Positions 17,488-27,580 are shown, counted from the stretch's first letter. The stretch is DNA of 33,333 nucleotides from Minisyncoccota bacterium (GCA_020629435.1 JAHDDI010000002.1:1-33333), one strand, 5' to 3'. The notes: generated by a model from the sequence alone, not told the origin. Program-made: numbers and translations.

Positions 17488-18885
17488 ATGAAAAAAAATA
17501 ATTTTTACCTCTCCTTGTTTGTCGTGGGTCTTGTGTTCGGACAAGTGGCACATGGCCAATCAATCTGTTTGCAAGCAGAGTCAATTGATAATTTAGATGA
17601 TAACGCACTGCAACTGTTGGTTGATCAATGTAATGCAGAAATTGCCGCAGAGCAAGCAAAATTACAGGCAACCAAGCAAGAGACTCAGTCACGTGACAGA
17701 GATCTGCGTTTATCAGAACAAAACATTCGGCAATCCGAGGCATTTATACGTTCTCGAGATTTAGAAATTAAAAAAATATTAGGCCGAATCTCAGAGCAAA
17801 AAAAACGAGTTCAAACAGTTGAGGAAAAAGCAGAGCAAGCACAGCAGTCTATTGCAAATTTAATTCGAGAGAAAAATTCTCTTGATGGGTATTCGATAGT
17901 TGAGGCTGTGTTTTCCAAGCTATCATTATCTGGTTTTTTTGCTGATATTACTAATTTTGATGTTCTGCGTGATCGCTTGCAAGCTGATTTCGAAGCATAC
18001 AATGTTTTAAAAGAAGAAATTATTGAAGAACAGTCAGAATTAGCAGAAGAAGAATCACGACAGCGTGAATTAGCAGAACAAAAAGAATCAGAGAAGCGAC
18101 AACTAGAGCGAACCAGAGCGGAGCAAAAAGTACTACGCGACATTTCAAAAGAAACTGAAATACAATACGAGCAGCTGATTGCCGAGAAAGAAGCTGCCAA
18201 GAAAGCATTGCGTTCACGATTGTTCACTACGGCGTCAGGGCAGAAAATATCTTTTGGTGATGCCTATGACATTATCCGTCCTTATGAGAAATCACTAGGT
18301 ATCGATGCGGCGTTTATTTTAGCAGTTTTGTTTCAAGAATCAGGGTGGGGAGGGCAAATTGGTGGAAATATTGGTCAATGTACATATAACCAATATAACT
18401 CACACGGAGGTACAAAAAACGGTAAACAGGTAATGTCTGCGTCACAACAAGCTAATTTTTTAACTATCATGGGTGATTTAGGGATTAATGCAGCAGGACA
18501 AAAAGTTTCTTGCCCAATACCAACAGACGGTGCGTACGGAGGCGCTATGGGGCCAGCACAATTTATGCCAAACACTTGGATGGAAGTTCGCAATCAGGCA
18601 GCAAAATATATTGGAATATCTGGATCAAACATGTCTCCGTTTTCTAATCGAGATGCGTTTATTGCATCAGGGACATATCTACGTAATCATTATTATTCAT
18701 CATCATGTTCACAATATGCGGCTGACTATGCACATATCCGTAGTGCGAAATCATTACGCGAAAAATGTGCAGCCGCGCGATATTATGCAGGGGGAAATTG
18801 GTTTAAATTCCGAAATACCTATGGTGAATCCGTACAGTCGCGAGCAAACAGATTCCGAGCAGATATTGCAACACTGAATGATTAA
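17488..18885 (+). CDS. secreted coiled-coil (PcsB/EnvC-like) protein with lytic transglycosylase domain
   Basis: Signal peptide; long coiled coil; FILAVLFQESGWGG... GAYGGAMGPAQFMPNTW. Confidence 0.85.
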   Translation: MKKNNFYLSLFVVGLVFGQVAHGQSICLQAESIDNLDDNALQLLVDQCNAEIAAEQAKLQATKQETQSRDRDLRLSEQNIRQSEAFIRSRDLEIKKILGRISEQKKRVQTVEEKAEQAQQSIANLIREKNSLDGYSIVEAVFSKLSLSGFFADITNFDVLRDRLQADFEAYNVLKEEIIEEQSELAEEESRQRELAEQKESEKRQLERTRAEQKVLRDISKETEIQYEQLIAEKEAAKKALRSRLFTTASGQKISFGDAYDIIRPYEKSLGIDAAFILAVLFQESGWGGQIGGNIGQCTYNQYNSHGGTKNGKQVMSASQQANFLTIMGDLGINAAGQKVSCPIPTDGAYGGAMGPAQFMPNTWMEVRNQAAKYIGISGSNMSPFSNRDAFIASGTYLRNHYYSSSCSQYAADYAHIRSAKSLREKCAAARYYAGGNWFKFRNTYGESVQSRANRFRADIATLND

Positions 18886-18889
18886 TAAC

Positions 18890-18898
18890 TGCTATAAT
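18890..18898 (+). promoter_or_regulatory. extended -10 promoter of ABC-F gene
   Basis: TGCTATAAT upstream of leader hairpin. Confidence 0.5.
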
Positions 18899-18910
18899 AT
18901 AATCAACCTA

Positions 18911-18937
18911 GAAAACCGATTACTGTAATCGGTTTTC
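18911..18937 (+). terminator. terminator-like hairpin (terminator of 17488 gene and/or attenuator of ABC-F)
   Basis: GAAAACCGATTAC-T-GTAATCGGTTTTC followed by TTA; 16 nt before ABC-F ATG. Confidence 0.7.
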
Positions 18938-18953
18938 TTATGGTATTGGTTAT

Positions 18954-20459
18954 ATGTTAATCGAAGCAACACAACTACATAAATCATACAACGAGAACGT
19001 TATTTTAGATGACGTGTCTTTTGTTGTGACACCTAATTCTCGAATAGGGTTGGTGGGTGAAAACGGAGTAGGGAAAACAACATTATTAAAAATATTACAA
19101 AAAACAGAATCATTTGATGATGGTTTTTTGCATATAAAAAAAGGACTGCGAATAGTGTACGTTCCCCAAGTTCCAGATATCGATGTAACAGAAACAGTCA
19201 GTAGTTTTCTCTCGAACTATACAGATAAGCCACACATAATTATTCAGGCTCTTGAATCGTTGAATGCTAATGAAATTGTTCATAAAAAATTTGGGGAATT
19301 GTCAGGTGGGCAAAAAACAAAAGTGTATTTAGCGCGCATAGCGTTACATGAAGCAGACGTGTTGTTGTTGGATGAACCAACGAACCACTTGGATATGCAT
19401 GGGTTAGACTGGCTTGAAAAATATATAAAACAATTCAAAGGGGCGCTAATGTTAATTTCTCACGACCGATATTTTTTGGACCAGGTAACCACCGAAATTA
19501 TTGAATTAGAGAATGGTTCCTTGCAGTCGTTTGGTGGTAATTATTCTTTTTATCGAGAACAAAAACAAATAAACAAGGAAGCATATGCACACCAATATCA
19601 AACGCAACAAAAGGAACTAGGTAGGTTAAAAAATTCTGCAAATAAACAAAAAGAAGAAGGGAATCGTAAAAACTATAATCGTGTTAATACACGCGATAAC
19701 GACAAATATTCCGCTCATTATTTGGCCGATCGTTCATCGAATAAATTACATAATTCTGCAAAAAATATAGAGTCACGCATGAATCATATGAATATGTTGG
19801 ACAAACCCGACAAAGAGATTGTTTTAGATTTGTATTTCAGGCCATCGGGCGCACAAAACAGTAATGTTATACAAATAGAAGATATGGATATCGCATACAC
19901 TGAGCCATTACTTCATGTTGATTCACTCTCAGTTTTGTATGGACAAAGAATCGCGCTACAAGGAGAGAATGGGTCCGGTAAAACAACACTTATTCGTCAT
20001 ATTCTTGATCACAAAAAACACGAACAAATTGTAGTTGGGCCGGGTGTAGTAATAGGGTATCTCAGTCAAGATCACGCAGAATTATTGGACAATGCAACTG
20101 CGATTGATTTGTTGACAGAGATAGAAGGAATTGACGTTACCGCAGCATACAAAATATTGTCCCAAATTAAAATTGACCCAAAGCAAGCAAAACAACGTAC
20201 ACAGGACTTCAGTTCAGGTCAAAAGACCAAACTGTTGTTAGCCTTGATTATGGCACGTGGTGCAAACTGTATTATTTTGGACGAACCGACAAACCATCTT
20301 GATTTCGAGGCAATTGACGTTATTGAATCAGCACTAGTAGATTTCAAGGGGACACTGATAGTTATTTCACACGACCGGTATTTTTTAGAACAAATAGGGG
20401 TAAATAAATATATTTCAATTAAAGAAAAAACACTGACACATTCTAGAATAGAGCAATAA
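18954..20459 (+). CDS. ABC-F family ATPase
   Basis: Two ABC domains (GENGVGKTTLLK, LSGGQKTKVYLARI, DEPTNHLD; GENGSGKTTLIR, SSGQKTKLLLAL, DEPTNHLD), no TM region. Confidence 0.93.
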   Translation: MLIEATQLHKSYNENVILDDVSFVVTPNSRIGLVGENGVGKTTLLKILQKTESFDDGFLHIKKGLRIVYVPQVPDIDVTETVSSFLSNYTDKPHIIIQALESLNANEIVHKKFGELSGGQKTKVYLARIALHEADVLLLDEPTNHLDMHGLDWLEKYIKQFKGALMLISHDRYFLDQVTTEIIELENGSLQSFGGNYSFYREQKQINKEAYAHQYQTQQKELGRLKNSANKQKEEGNRKNYNRVNTRDNDKYSAHYLADRSSNKLHNSAKNIESRMNHMNMLDKPDKEIVLDLYFRPSGAQNSNVIQIEDMDIAYTEPLLHVDSLSVLYGQRIALQGENGSGKTTLIRHILDHKKHEQIVVGPGVVIGYLSQDHAELLDNATAIDLLTEIEGIDVTAAYKILSQIKIDPKQAKQRTQDFSSGQKTKLLLALIMARGANCIILDEPTNHLDFEAIDVIESALVDFKGTLIVISHDRYFLEQIGVNKYISIKEKTLTHSRIEQ

Positions 20460-21003
20460 TAGATTCAATAATTTTCTTAATTTGGTTTGCGAGTATGTAA
20501 TAGGATTTCCATGCTTCTGTTGCCTGATCAATTGATTGTTCACTATAACGACATGCGTCATCTGCCCAGAGACCAATTTTGTTTAATCGAGCCCGAGATT
20601 CGGCTGCGATATATTTACTTTTCCGTTCATGATCAAAAGACCTATATGCATATGCATATCCGTCCTGAATCATTTGTAGACCAAAATCAGTGTCATCCGA
20701 CAGGGTAATGTATCCGAGCAACCTATCGTATTTGTCTCTTTCGTTACTATGGACTAGAACCACCGAAGAACCAAGGGGGAGTAATTTACGAGCCTGGTCA
20801 CTTGCTTCTTGTCCAAAACAACCAACAGGCCTGTTAGATGCAACTATTTCAGGGGTATCTATCCCAACAATACGAATTTTTTCTTCTGTACCAGAAAAAG
20901 ACAGATAAACAGTGTCGCCGTCGACAACTTTTGTGATTATCGCAGGTTGTTCTGCTGCATTAAGGTAAAACGGAATCAATAACAAAAAGAGAATTTTTTT
21001 CAT
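20443..21003 (-). CDS. secreted SNase-like (thermonuclease) nuclease
   Basis: VVDGDTVYL, RIVGIDTPEIV, YDRLLGYI; signal peptide; 3' ends overlap ABC-F CDS by 17 nt. Confidence 0.9.
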   Translation of the reverse strand: MKKILFLLLIPFYLNAAEQPAIITKVVDGDTVYLSFSGTEEKIRIVGIDTPEIVASNRPVGCFGQEASDQARKLLPLGSSVVLVHSNERDKYDRLLGYITLSDDTDFGLQMIQDGYAYAYRSFDHERKSKYIAAESRARLNKIGLWADDACRYSEQSIDQATEAWKSYYILANQIKKIIESIIALF

Positions 21004-21064
21004 TGCTAAATTGTAGCATGGAAGACACATTGAATTGATAATTTACGCACGGTATACTAAGACT

Positions 21065-21463
21065 ATGAAATATTTTCTTGCGGGAGCCCTAATTATTCCT
21101 GTACTACTGTGGGGGCAATCAAAGCCACCAACTGTCGTCAAACCTCAGTATAACGAATATAGTTTTACTGGTGAAGCGCAAGATAATACCAACCAGGGGA
21201 CACTAAGTAATTTACTGATTCCAACAGATATTGTCGCTACGACAGCTACCGAAACAGCGGTTATTTCTGAAATAGAAATAACAACAGAATTAGGGTCAAC
21301 GACTGTGCCACTACGGACGGCGACTAGTGTGGCTGAGGAAGTAGAGACCAGATTGTCTAATGTAGTCGAGAAAATTAATCAGGATTACGAAATTGCAGAA
21401 AAACAATGCCAAAATGGATCATGGCTTAGAAAAATATGGTGCTCATTTACAAGTTGGTTCTAG
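21065..21463 (+). CDS. secreted/anchored hypothetical protein
   Basis: MKYFLAGALIIPVLLWGQS signal; start at ATG 21065 placed 6 nt after TATACT. Confidence 0.6.
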   Translation: MKYFLAGALIIPVLLWGQSKPPTVVKPQYNEYSFTGEAQDNTNQGTLSNLLIPTDIVATTATETAVISEIEITTELGSTTVPLRTATSVAEEVETRLSNVVEKINQDYEIAEKQCQNGSWLRKIWCSFTSWF

Positions 21464-21496
21464 TGAAAATTATACCAATAAGGTATAATTATATGC

Positions 21497-21730
21497 ATGA
21501 ATATAGACAAAATTTTACAAAACGTACCCGATTCAGTAATGGAATCAGTAGCAGAGAAAGTTGGTGTTAATAGTAATATAGTAAAAACAGTAATTAGTGC
21601 TCTGGCTGGAGAAATGGAAAAGGGAGGTGATTGGATTGAAATGGGTAAGGATTTGTTGGATAAAGATGGTGATGGATCCGTGATAGATGATTTAGGAGAC
21701 ATTGCCAGCTCATTCTTAAAAGGTAAATAA
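21497..21730 (+). CDS. small protein with EF-hand/dockerin-like loop
   Basis: DKDGDGSVIDDLGD motif; -10 TATAAT 7 nt before ATG. Confidence 0.6.
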   Translation: MNIDKILQNVPDSVMESVAEKVGVNSNIVKTVISALAGEMEKGGDWIEMGKDLLDKDGDGSVIDDLGDIASSFLKGK

Positions 21731-21739
21731 TATAATAAT

Positions 21740-22159
21740 ATGAAAAATTTAAGAGGAAATAAAAACATTCGGTTGATTGCATTATTCTTGCTAATAGTGT
21801 TATGTGTTGGTATTTGGTACTACAGTGACAGTAAAGCGGCCAAAACTGCTGCGATTGTTGCAGGAGGAGCTGCAGCAGTTGGACTGGGTCTAGAAGTTGC
21901 AGATACGGATATCGATTTGGCAAAATGGTGGGAAACAGGTTCATTGTCAGAAGCTGTTTTGCCCAGAGATGAAAGTGGAAATGTATTGATTGGGGAAGTG
22001 TGTGACGCAAAATCAGAAGGTTTCTATGACTATAATTGTGACGATTTTGCTACCCAGGCAGAAGCACAAGCGGTATATGACCAATGTGGAGATGATGTAA
22101 GTCGTCTAGATGGAGATAAAGATGGAATCGTGTGTGAGGCACTTCCAGCAGGAAATTAA
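21740..22159 (+). CDS. membrane-anchored protein with C-terminal Excalibur calcium-binding domain
   Basis: [39 protein letters not shown]. Confidence 0.85.
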   Translation: MKNLRGNKNIRLIALFLLIVLCVGIWYYSDSKAAKTAAIVAGGAAAVGLGLEVADTDIDLAKWWETGSLSEAVLPRDESGNVLIGEVCDAKSEGFYDYNCDDFATQAEAQAVYDQCGDDVSRLDGDKDGIVCEALPAGN

Positions 22160-22175
22160 AAAACACATCTATAGT

Positions 22176-22203
22176 AAAAAACCGGACAAACGTCCGGTTT
22201 TTT
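22176..22203 (+). terminator. intrinsic terminator
   Basis: AAAAAACCGGAC-AAAC-GTCCGGTTTTTT. Confidence 0.85.
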
Positions 22204-22262
22204 ACTTGCCAATAATACAAAAATATGTATAATTGCACCATTAATAGGTAAATCTTTCAACT

Positions 22263-22781
22263 ATGGCTAAACAGCAAATAATAATTTGGTTAATCGTAGC
22301 AACAGTTATATGGTTCGCAATATCTGTGTACTGGTACACATGCGGAATCAGAGGATTCTGTCAGTATGTATCGACTGTGCCAGATGTGACTGTCGTAGAT
22401 CGAGACGATTCAGGTATCACTGGGTCAGTTTCACAAAACAGCAACACATCTGACAAGAGAACTATAACTAGTTCCGAAGAAATTGTAATTTCTTGTGATA
22501 GTTATCTGGATAGTTATATCCGACTTGGATACAACAATAATCAAGCTGATGTAACCCGACTGCAGGAGTTCTTAAACACATACGAAGATGAATCGTTAGA
22601 TGTTGATGGACAATATTCTTCTGAAGATGTTCAAGCAGTGAATCGCTTCCAAGAGAAATACCGGGCACAAGTGTTGGACCCATATGGCATCTCAGCACCT
22701 ACGGGGTATGTATTTCGGTCAACACGTGATCAAATCAATACACTACAATGTGCATTTGAATACGCAAAAACAAATAATTAA
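22263..22781 (+). CDS. membrane-anchored peptidoglycan-binding-like protein
   Basis: TM helix; VTRLQEFLNTYEDESLDVDGQYSSEDVQAVNRFQEKYRAQVLDPYGISAPTGYV. Confidence 0.8.
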   Translation: MAKQQIIIWLIVATVIWFAISVYWYTCGIRGFCQYVSTVPDVTVVDRDDSGITGSVSQNSNTSDKRTITSSEEIVISCDSYLDSYIRLGYNNNQADVTRLQEFLNTYEDESLDVDGQYSSEDVQAVNRFQEKYRAQVLDPYGISAPTGYVFRSTRDQINTLQCAFEYAKTNN

Positions 22782-22807
22782 TAATTCGATTACTTAACAA
22801 AAATATT

Positions 22808-23359
22808 ATGTTTCAAGGATTTACACAATCATACACAGGCACAGACGCAACAGGAGAAATCGTGTTTATGTTGCTTGTTGCATTTATCTTAGGATATTTG
22901 CTGCGACTGGCATACGAAAAGATCATGTTTGAGGATTATTACGACGAATATGACGAATACGAGTTTACCAACAAACAAGTTGTCGAAGAAGATCCAGTAT
23001 CAGTAACAAATACAGTTAATATTATTGAGGCAAAACCCAATCCAGTAGTGCAGTTACAAAACCCAATGGTGCAAACAATGCCATTTACACAAGATGACTT
23101 AAAAATCGTAGAAGGTGTTGGCCCAAAGATTGAATCACTGCTTCAAGAAGGGGGAATTGATACATGGAAAAAACTAGCAGATTCTGACGCGAGTGACATT
23201 AAAACACTTTTGCGCGCTGCAGGAGAACGATACCGAATCCATGACCCATCTACATGGCCAGAACAGGCTCAGTTGGCATCAGAAGGGAAATGGGACGAAT
23301 TAAAGGAGTTCCAAGATGCATTGTCGGGAGGAAAAGACCTTACAAAAATCTATAAATAA
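22808..23359 (+). CDS. membrane protein with C-terminal helix-hairpin-helix domain
   Basis: LKIVEGVGPKIESLLQEGGIDTWKKLADSDASDIKTLL. Confidence 0.8.
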   Translation: MFQGFTQSYTGTDATGEIVFMLLVAFILGYLLRLAYEKIMFEDYYDEYDEYEFTNKQVVEEDPVSVTNTVNIIEAKPNPVVQLQNPMVQTMPFTQDDLKIVEGVGPKIESLLQEGGIDTWKKLADSDASDIKTLLRAAGERYRIHDPSTWPEQAQLASEGKWDELKEFQDALSGGKDLTKIYK

Positions 23360-23391
23360 AAAACAAAACCGCGAAGGCGGTTTTTGTTTTT
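23358..23391 (+). terminator. intrinsic terminator
   Basis: AAAACAAAACCGC-GAAG-GCGGTTTTTGTTTTT. Confidence 0.75.
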
Positions 23392-23399
23392 GCTATAAT
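23391..23399 (+). promoter_or_regulatory. extended -10 promoter overlapping terminator T-tract, leaderless architecture
   Basis: TGCTATAAT then 6 nt then ATG 23406. Confidence 0.6.
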
Positions 23400-23405
23400 G
23401 CCCTA

Positions 23406-24038
23406 ATGACACACGGAGTAGATGTTAATAAAAATAGACTAGATGACTTGGACAGGGTTATTTTACGAGATTCTCTTTCTGAACCATTTAGTAAAAAAAA
23501 TATTTGTAATATAGGTTGCGGAGAAAGTAGTCTGTCTATTGCTTTGTGTAGTCTAGGTCATTTTGTCTACAACTATGACCGACGAGACTTACATAGTTTT
23601 TTTTCAATGACTTCGGAACTGTTCCAGAAACAAAAATTTGTATCAATGAATATATCTGACATCAAGGCACATAATCTCCCTAAACAAATACACGCACTTG
23701 TTTTTCAAAGAGTCTTGCATTATTTGTCGTACAAAAACACACAGGATATTCTGCACTTAGTCACGAAACAGTTGGCTGAGGGAGGAAAAATATATATATC
23801 ATTAACTGGTTTGGATTCTCAGATTGGGCAGGGGTATACTGCAAAACATGACCCGATTACATCTCGAATGGGGCACATTGCAGTTGATGACCAACATAGT
23901 TTTAATATCACAGAAAAATTGTGTCTATACTCCAAAGACGAGGCAGAGCAGTTAATTCAGTCCATTCCAGGACTGCATATAGAAAAGATATGGATATCAC
24001 ATTTTGGAAACATAAAAATTGTTGTGCAAAAAATATAG
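23406..24038 (+). CDS. class I SAM-dependent methyltransferase-like
   Basis: NICNIGCGESSLSIALCSLGHFVYNYDRR; start at ATG 23406. Confidence 0.72.
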   Translation: MTHGVDVNKNRLDDLDRVILRDSLSEPFSKKNICNIGCGESSLSIALCSLGHFVYNYDRRDLHSFFSMTSELFQKQKFVSMNISDIKAHNLPKQIHALVFQRVLHYLSYKNTQDILHLVTKQLAEGGKIYISLTGLDSQIGQGYTAKHDPITSRMGHIAVDDQHSFNITEKLCLYSKDEAEQLIQSIPGLHIEKIWISHFGNIKIVVQKI

Positions 24039-24108
24039 TGTGCACAATTACAAAAACAAAAACATACAAGCTGTTATTATTAAGAGAATAAAAAACCTAT
24101 GTATACGT

Positions 24109-25626
24109 ATGAATAAAAAACACCTTGGAGTAACAGTTGTTTCTCTATTATCACTGATCGGACTAGTATGGTTTTTTCTGTTTTCAAATGACGACAAAGT
24201 ACAAATAGTTTCTCAGCATGTAGTGACAAGACAGGACATTTCAAACACAACATTGGTTTTTGGGAAGGCAGCACCAGAGGATGTGTTTGAACTGTCGTTT
24301 GATGTTTCAGGGAAATTGAATAAATACCTGATCGAAGAAGGTGAAAAAATTGCGGTCGGGGAGACAATTGCAGCATTGGACTCGCAAACAGTACGATCAC
24401 AAATTAATCAAGCGAACTCTGCGGTGGCAATTGAACGTTCGCGATATCAAGATTTAGCATCGCCAGTTTCTACACAAGAACAGGATGCAAAGAAGGAAGA
24501 AATTCAAACACAGACGCTAGTTACTGAGGGAGCGCGAGTTGATTTTGATAACACGATGTCAAATGTACTTGATAGTTATCGAGACTTATTAGAAGAAAAG
24601 ATTGATAAACATTATCTGTACCCAACACAAGCTGGTGCGTTACTGAGACTAAAAGAGGCCAAAGAAATGTCAGACGAAGACAGGGCAATATTGTCACAAA
24701 AAAGAATTGATTTAGAAAAGACGTATATTCAAGTTAATTCGCAGGGCGATGTTGCATACAAATATGCCCTGATGGGTGCTTTGTTTGAGTCTTCAATCAC
24801 ACTTGGACAAAACATGGTGTCTCAGTTACAAAAAACGTCTTCACTCAGTGCACGACAAGTCGAGAATAGCATAGAAGATTTCAACCAAGATCTAGATGAC
24901 CTGTACGATTCTCTCAACAAAGACTATGTTGACTGGAACACATCTCTCAGCAGGCTATCTCTGTTAGAAAAACAACTGGTATCATTGCAATCTGGCGCTG
25001 ACGGATCTGCATTGCAATTGCAGCAAAGTATCATTAATTCAAAACGAACTAACCTAAATTCGCTTTATGCGGATTTAGCGCAATTAACTTTGCGATCACC
25101 AATATCTGGGATTGTCTTTGATGCACCGTTAACTAATTTCCAAACAATATCACCTGGACAAATTGTGGCTTCAATTGTGCCGGATGCGCCATTGGTGATC
25201 AAGGCGCAAGTCGCTGAGTCTGATGTTCAGTTTATTGGTCCAGGTAATGTGGCAGAAATTAGTTTTGACGCACTACCTGAACTGTTGTTTACGGCAACAG
25301 TAAGCACAATCAAGAATCGGGAAAACAAAAATGCAACGGTCCCTACATATGAAACAGTTTTCATTTTTGATGAAGGACAAAACTTTGATTCTGTACGATC
25401 AGGGATGACTGCAAACATAACTGTTTCTTCCGGAAAACGAAACAATGTATTGTACGTCCCAACCCAATATATAGACCAAAAACAAGAAGGAAGTTTTGTG
25501 ACAGTCAAGGAAACTGAAGATTTGTATACACAGGCTCCGGTGACAACTGGGGTCAAGACCACGTCGGGCCTAACAGAAATCACAAGTGGACTAGTCGAGA
25601 ATCAGGTAGTATATATAGTTAATTAG
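24109..25626 (+). CDS. HlyD/MFP-like periplasmic adaptor of ABC system
   Basis: EEGEKIAVGETIAALDS lipoyl half, coiled coil, LRSPISGIVFDAPL lipoyl half, beta-barrel region; start at MNKKHLG. Confidence 0.85.
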   Translation: MNKKHLGVTVVSLLSLIGLVWFFLFSNDDKVQIVSQHVVTRQDISNTTLVFGKAAPEDVFELSFDVSGKLNKYLIEEGEKIAVGETIAALDSQTVRSQINQANSAVAIERSRYQDLASPVSTQEQDAKKEEIQTQTLVTEGARVDFDNTMSNVLDSYRDLLEEKIDKHYLYPTQAGALLRLKEAKEMSDEDRAILSQKRIDLEKTYIQVNSQGDVAYKYALMGALFESSITLGQNMVSQLQKTSSLSARQVENSIEDFNQDLDDLYDSLNKDYVDWNTSLSRLSLLEKQLVSLQSGADGSALQLQQSIINSKRTNLNSLYADLAQLTLRSPISGIVFDAPLTNFQTISPGQIVASIVPDAPLVIKAQVAESDVQFIGPGNVAEISFDALPELLFTATVSTIKNRENKNATVPTYETVFIFDEGQNFDSVRSGMTANITVSSGKRNNVLYVPTQYIDQKQEGSFVTVKETEDLYTQAPVTTGVKTTSGLTEITSGLVENQVVYIVN

Positions 25627-25636
25627 TGACGAAGTT

Positions 25637-26881
25637 ATGAAAACACTCTCGGTCGGATCACTCTTAGCATGCAAGGCAATTAAGCGCACAAGTTTAATTT
25701 CTAAAATTTTCATTATTATGATCATGGCTATGACATTTTTGAATCTACTGGTTGTTCGAGGCGTCTTGGTGGGTATACCAGACAGTAGTTTAAAAAATGT
25801 ACGCGCTGATGAAGTGGGTGATGTATTAGTTAGTCGTCTGGAAGGCAAAAATGAAATAGAACAGAGTTATCAGTTGTTTACAAATTTAGACCAAGACAAT
25901 CAAGTTGCGGCATATTCTCCACGATATCGAGTTTCATCAATCTTGGAATCTGACTATGGACGGACAAAAAAACAGACAGAGAATTCTAGTCGCCGCAGCG
26001 TTATTTTGTTTGGACTTAATCCAGAAGCAGAAAAAATAGTAACTGGTTTTGATAGGTTTATTATTGATGGACGTTTTTTGCAAAAAGGAGATTCAAACAA
26101 GATTGTTTTGGGTAAGGGTTTGTTAAGTAACTATGCAACGCCCGGTGAAAATTTTACTGACGAAGAATTGTTACAGAACGTGAACGTGCAAGACAAAATT
26201 TTAGTAACAGTAAATGGCCAATCCACGGAATATGAAGTGATTGGTATATCAAGTAACAAAGGGCAGGCAGATAACAGGGCTTACATTACAGATACACAAG
26301 CGCGATTACTGTTAAGTAAAACAAATCCAGACACAGCCGAAATTGCAATTAGATTGCAGTCTGGCGTAGATATTGATGTCTTTGCCGACAATTTACGTAG
26401 TCAATACGGAGATAAAGCCAAAGTCGAGACGTACATACAAGCGACAGGCCAGTTTTTAGATGACATAAAGACGATATTCGACTACCTGTCGGGGTTTATC
26501 GGTATCATTGGTGTGTTTATTGCATCGATTACAATATTTATTGTTATTTTTATTAACGCCATGTCGCGCAAAAAAGAAATTGGTATTATGCGTGCAATTG
26601 GTGTGCAGCCGGGCATTATCATGACATCATATATCATACAGTCTATGTTCTATGCTGTCTCTGGTATTGCAGTTGCGCTAGTTATTTTCGGATACATCAT
26701 AGAGCCCTATTTTGTACAAAATCCAATTGATTTTCCGTTCACTGATGTCTATTTGGCAGTTGATAGTAAGATAACATTAATTTATGTTTTCATACTTGTC
26801 TCTGCGGCATTCTTGGCTGGGTTTATTCCGTCACGGATCGTGTTAAAACAAAAAATATTAGCATTAATATTAGGTCGATAA
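25637..26881 (+). CDS. FtsX/MacB-like ABC permease
   Basis: MacB-PCD-like ectodomain, SRKKEIGIMRAIGVQPG motif, C-term TMs. Confidence 0.88.
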   Translation: MKTLSVGSLLACKAIKRTSLISKIFIIMIMAMTFLNLLVVRGVLVGIPDSSLKNVRADEVGDVLVSRLEGKNEIEQSYQLFTNLDQDNQVAAYSPRYRVSSILESDYGRTKKQTENSSRRSVILFGLNPEAEKIVTGFDRFIIDGRFLQKGDSNKIVLGKGLLSNYATPGENFTDEELLQNVNVQDKILVTVNGQSTEYEVIGISSNKGQADNRAYITDTQARLLLSKTNPDTAEIAIRLQSGVDIDVFADNLRSQYGDKAKVETYIQATGQFLDDIKTIFDYLSGFIGIIGVFIASITIFIVIFINAMSRKKEIGIMRAIGVQPGIIMTSYIIQSMFYAVSGIAVALVIFGYIIEPYFVQNPIDFPFTDVYLAVDSKITLIYVFILVSAAFLAGFIPSRIVLKQKILALILGR

Positions 26882-26888
26882 ATTATTT

Positions 26889-27554
26889 ATGAATTTACAA
26901 ACAAACAAAATAATAAAAAGCTACGTCATTGGTGGTAAACCAACACAGATTTTAAAGGGTATCGACCTGTCTGTTCAATCAGGAGAATTTGTGGTCTTGT
27001 CAGGAAAATCAGGTGCTGGAAAATCAACGTTGCTGTACCAGTTATCGCTGCTGTCTCGACCTACTTCTGGGCAAGTATTGGTTAATGGTATAGATATGGC
27101 GACACTTTCAGACGCAAAGCGGTCTGATTTTAGATTACGAAAATTTGGATTTGTATTCCAAGAGTTTGCGCTCTCGCGTGATTTGTCTGCCTTAGAAAAT
27201 GTCTCGCTTCCACTCATGTGCCAAGGTGTGTCATTTAAAAATTCAAGACAGCGCGCACAGTCAGCACTAGAAGCTGTTGAACTAGGGCACAGAAGTGATA
27301 ATTATCCAGAACAATTATCTGGTGGGGAACAACAACGTGTAGCGATTGCTCGTGCCATTGTCACCGAACCAGAGTTATTGTTTGCAGATGAGCCCACTGC
27401 CAGTTTGGATACAAAAAATAGTGAAAACGTATTGCAGATTATTAAACAATTACAAAAGAAATTGGGCATCACAGTAATTATGATAACCCACGAAGAGCAA
27501 TATAAAACTATCGGAGACAGAGTAATTGAACTAGAGGACGGAAAGCTGATATAA
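26889..27554 (+). CDS. LolD/MacB-type ABC ATPase
   Basis: GKSGAGKSTLL, LSGGEQQRVAIARAI, FADEPTASLD, MITHEEQY. Confidence 0.93.
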   Translation: MNLQTNKIIKSYVIGGKPTQILKGIDLSVQSGEFVVLSGKSGAGKSTLLYQLSLLSRPTSGQVLVNGIDMATLSDAKRSDFRLRKFGFVFQEFALSRDLSALENVSLPLMCQGVSFKNSRQRAQSALEAVELGHRSDNYPEQLSGGEQQRVAIARAIVTEPELLFADEPTASLDTKNSENVLQIIKQLQKKLGITVIMITHEEQYKTIGDRVIELEDGKLI

Positions 27555-27580
27555 AAAAATCAAAGTGGTATGATTAAGTA

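Noticed and set aside
17811-18227. Ser-rich minus ORFs opposite the coiled-coil region
   Set aside because: Expected artefact of antisense to Glu/Gln/Lys-rich coding sequence
21731-21736. TATAAT just before ATG 21740 as leaderless promoter
   Set aside because: Only 3 nt to the ATG, too close for normal initiation; gene probably co-transcribed with 21497
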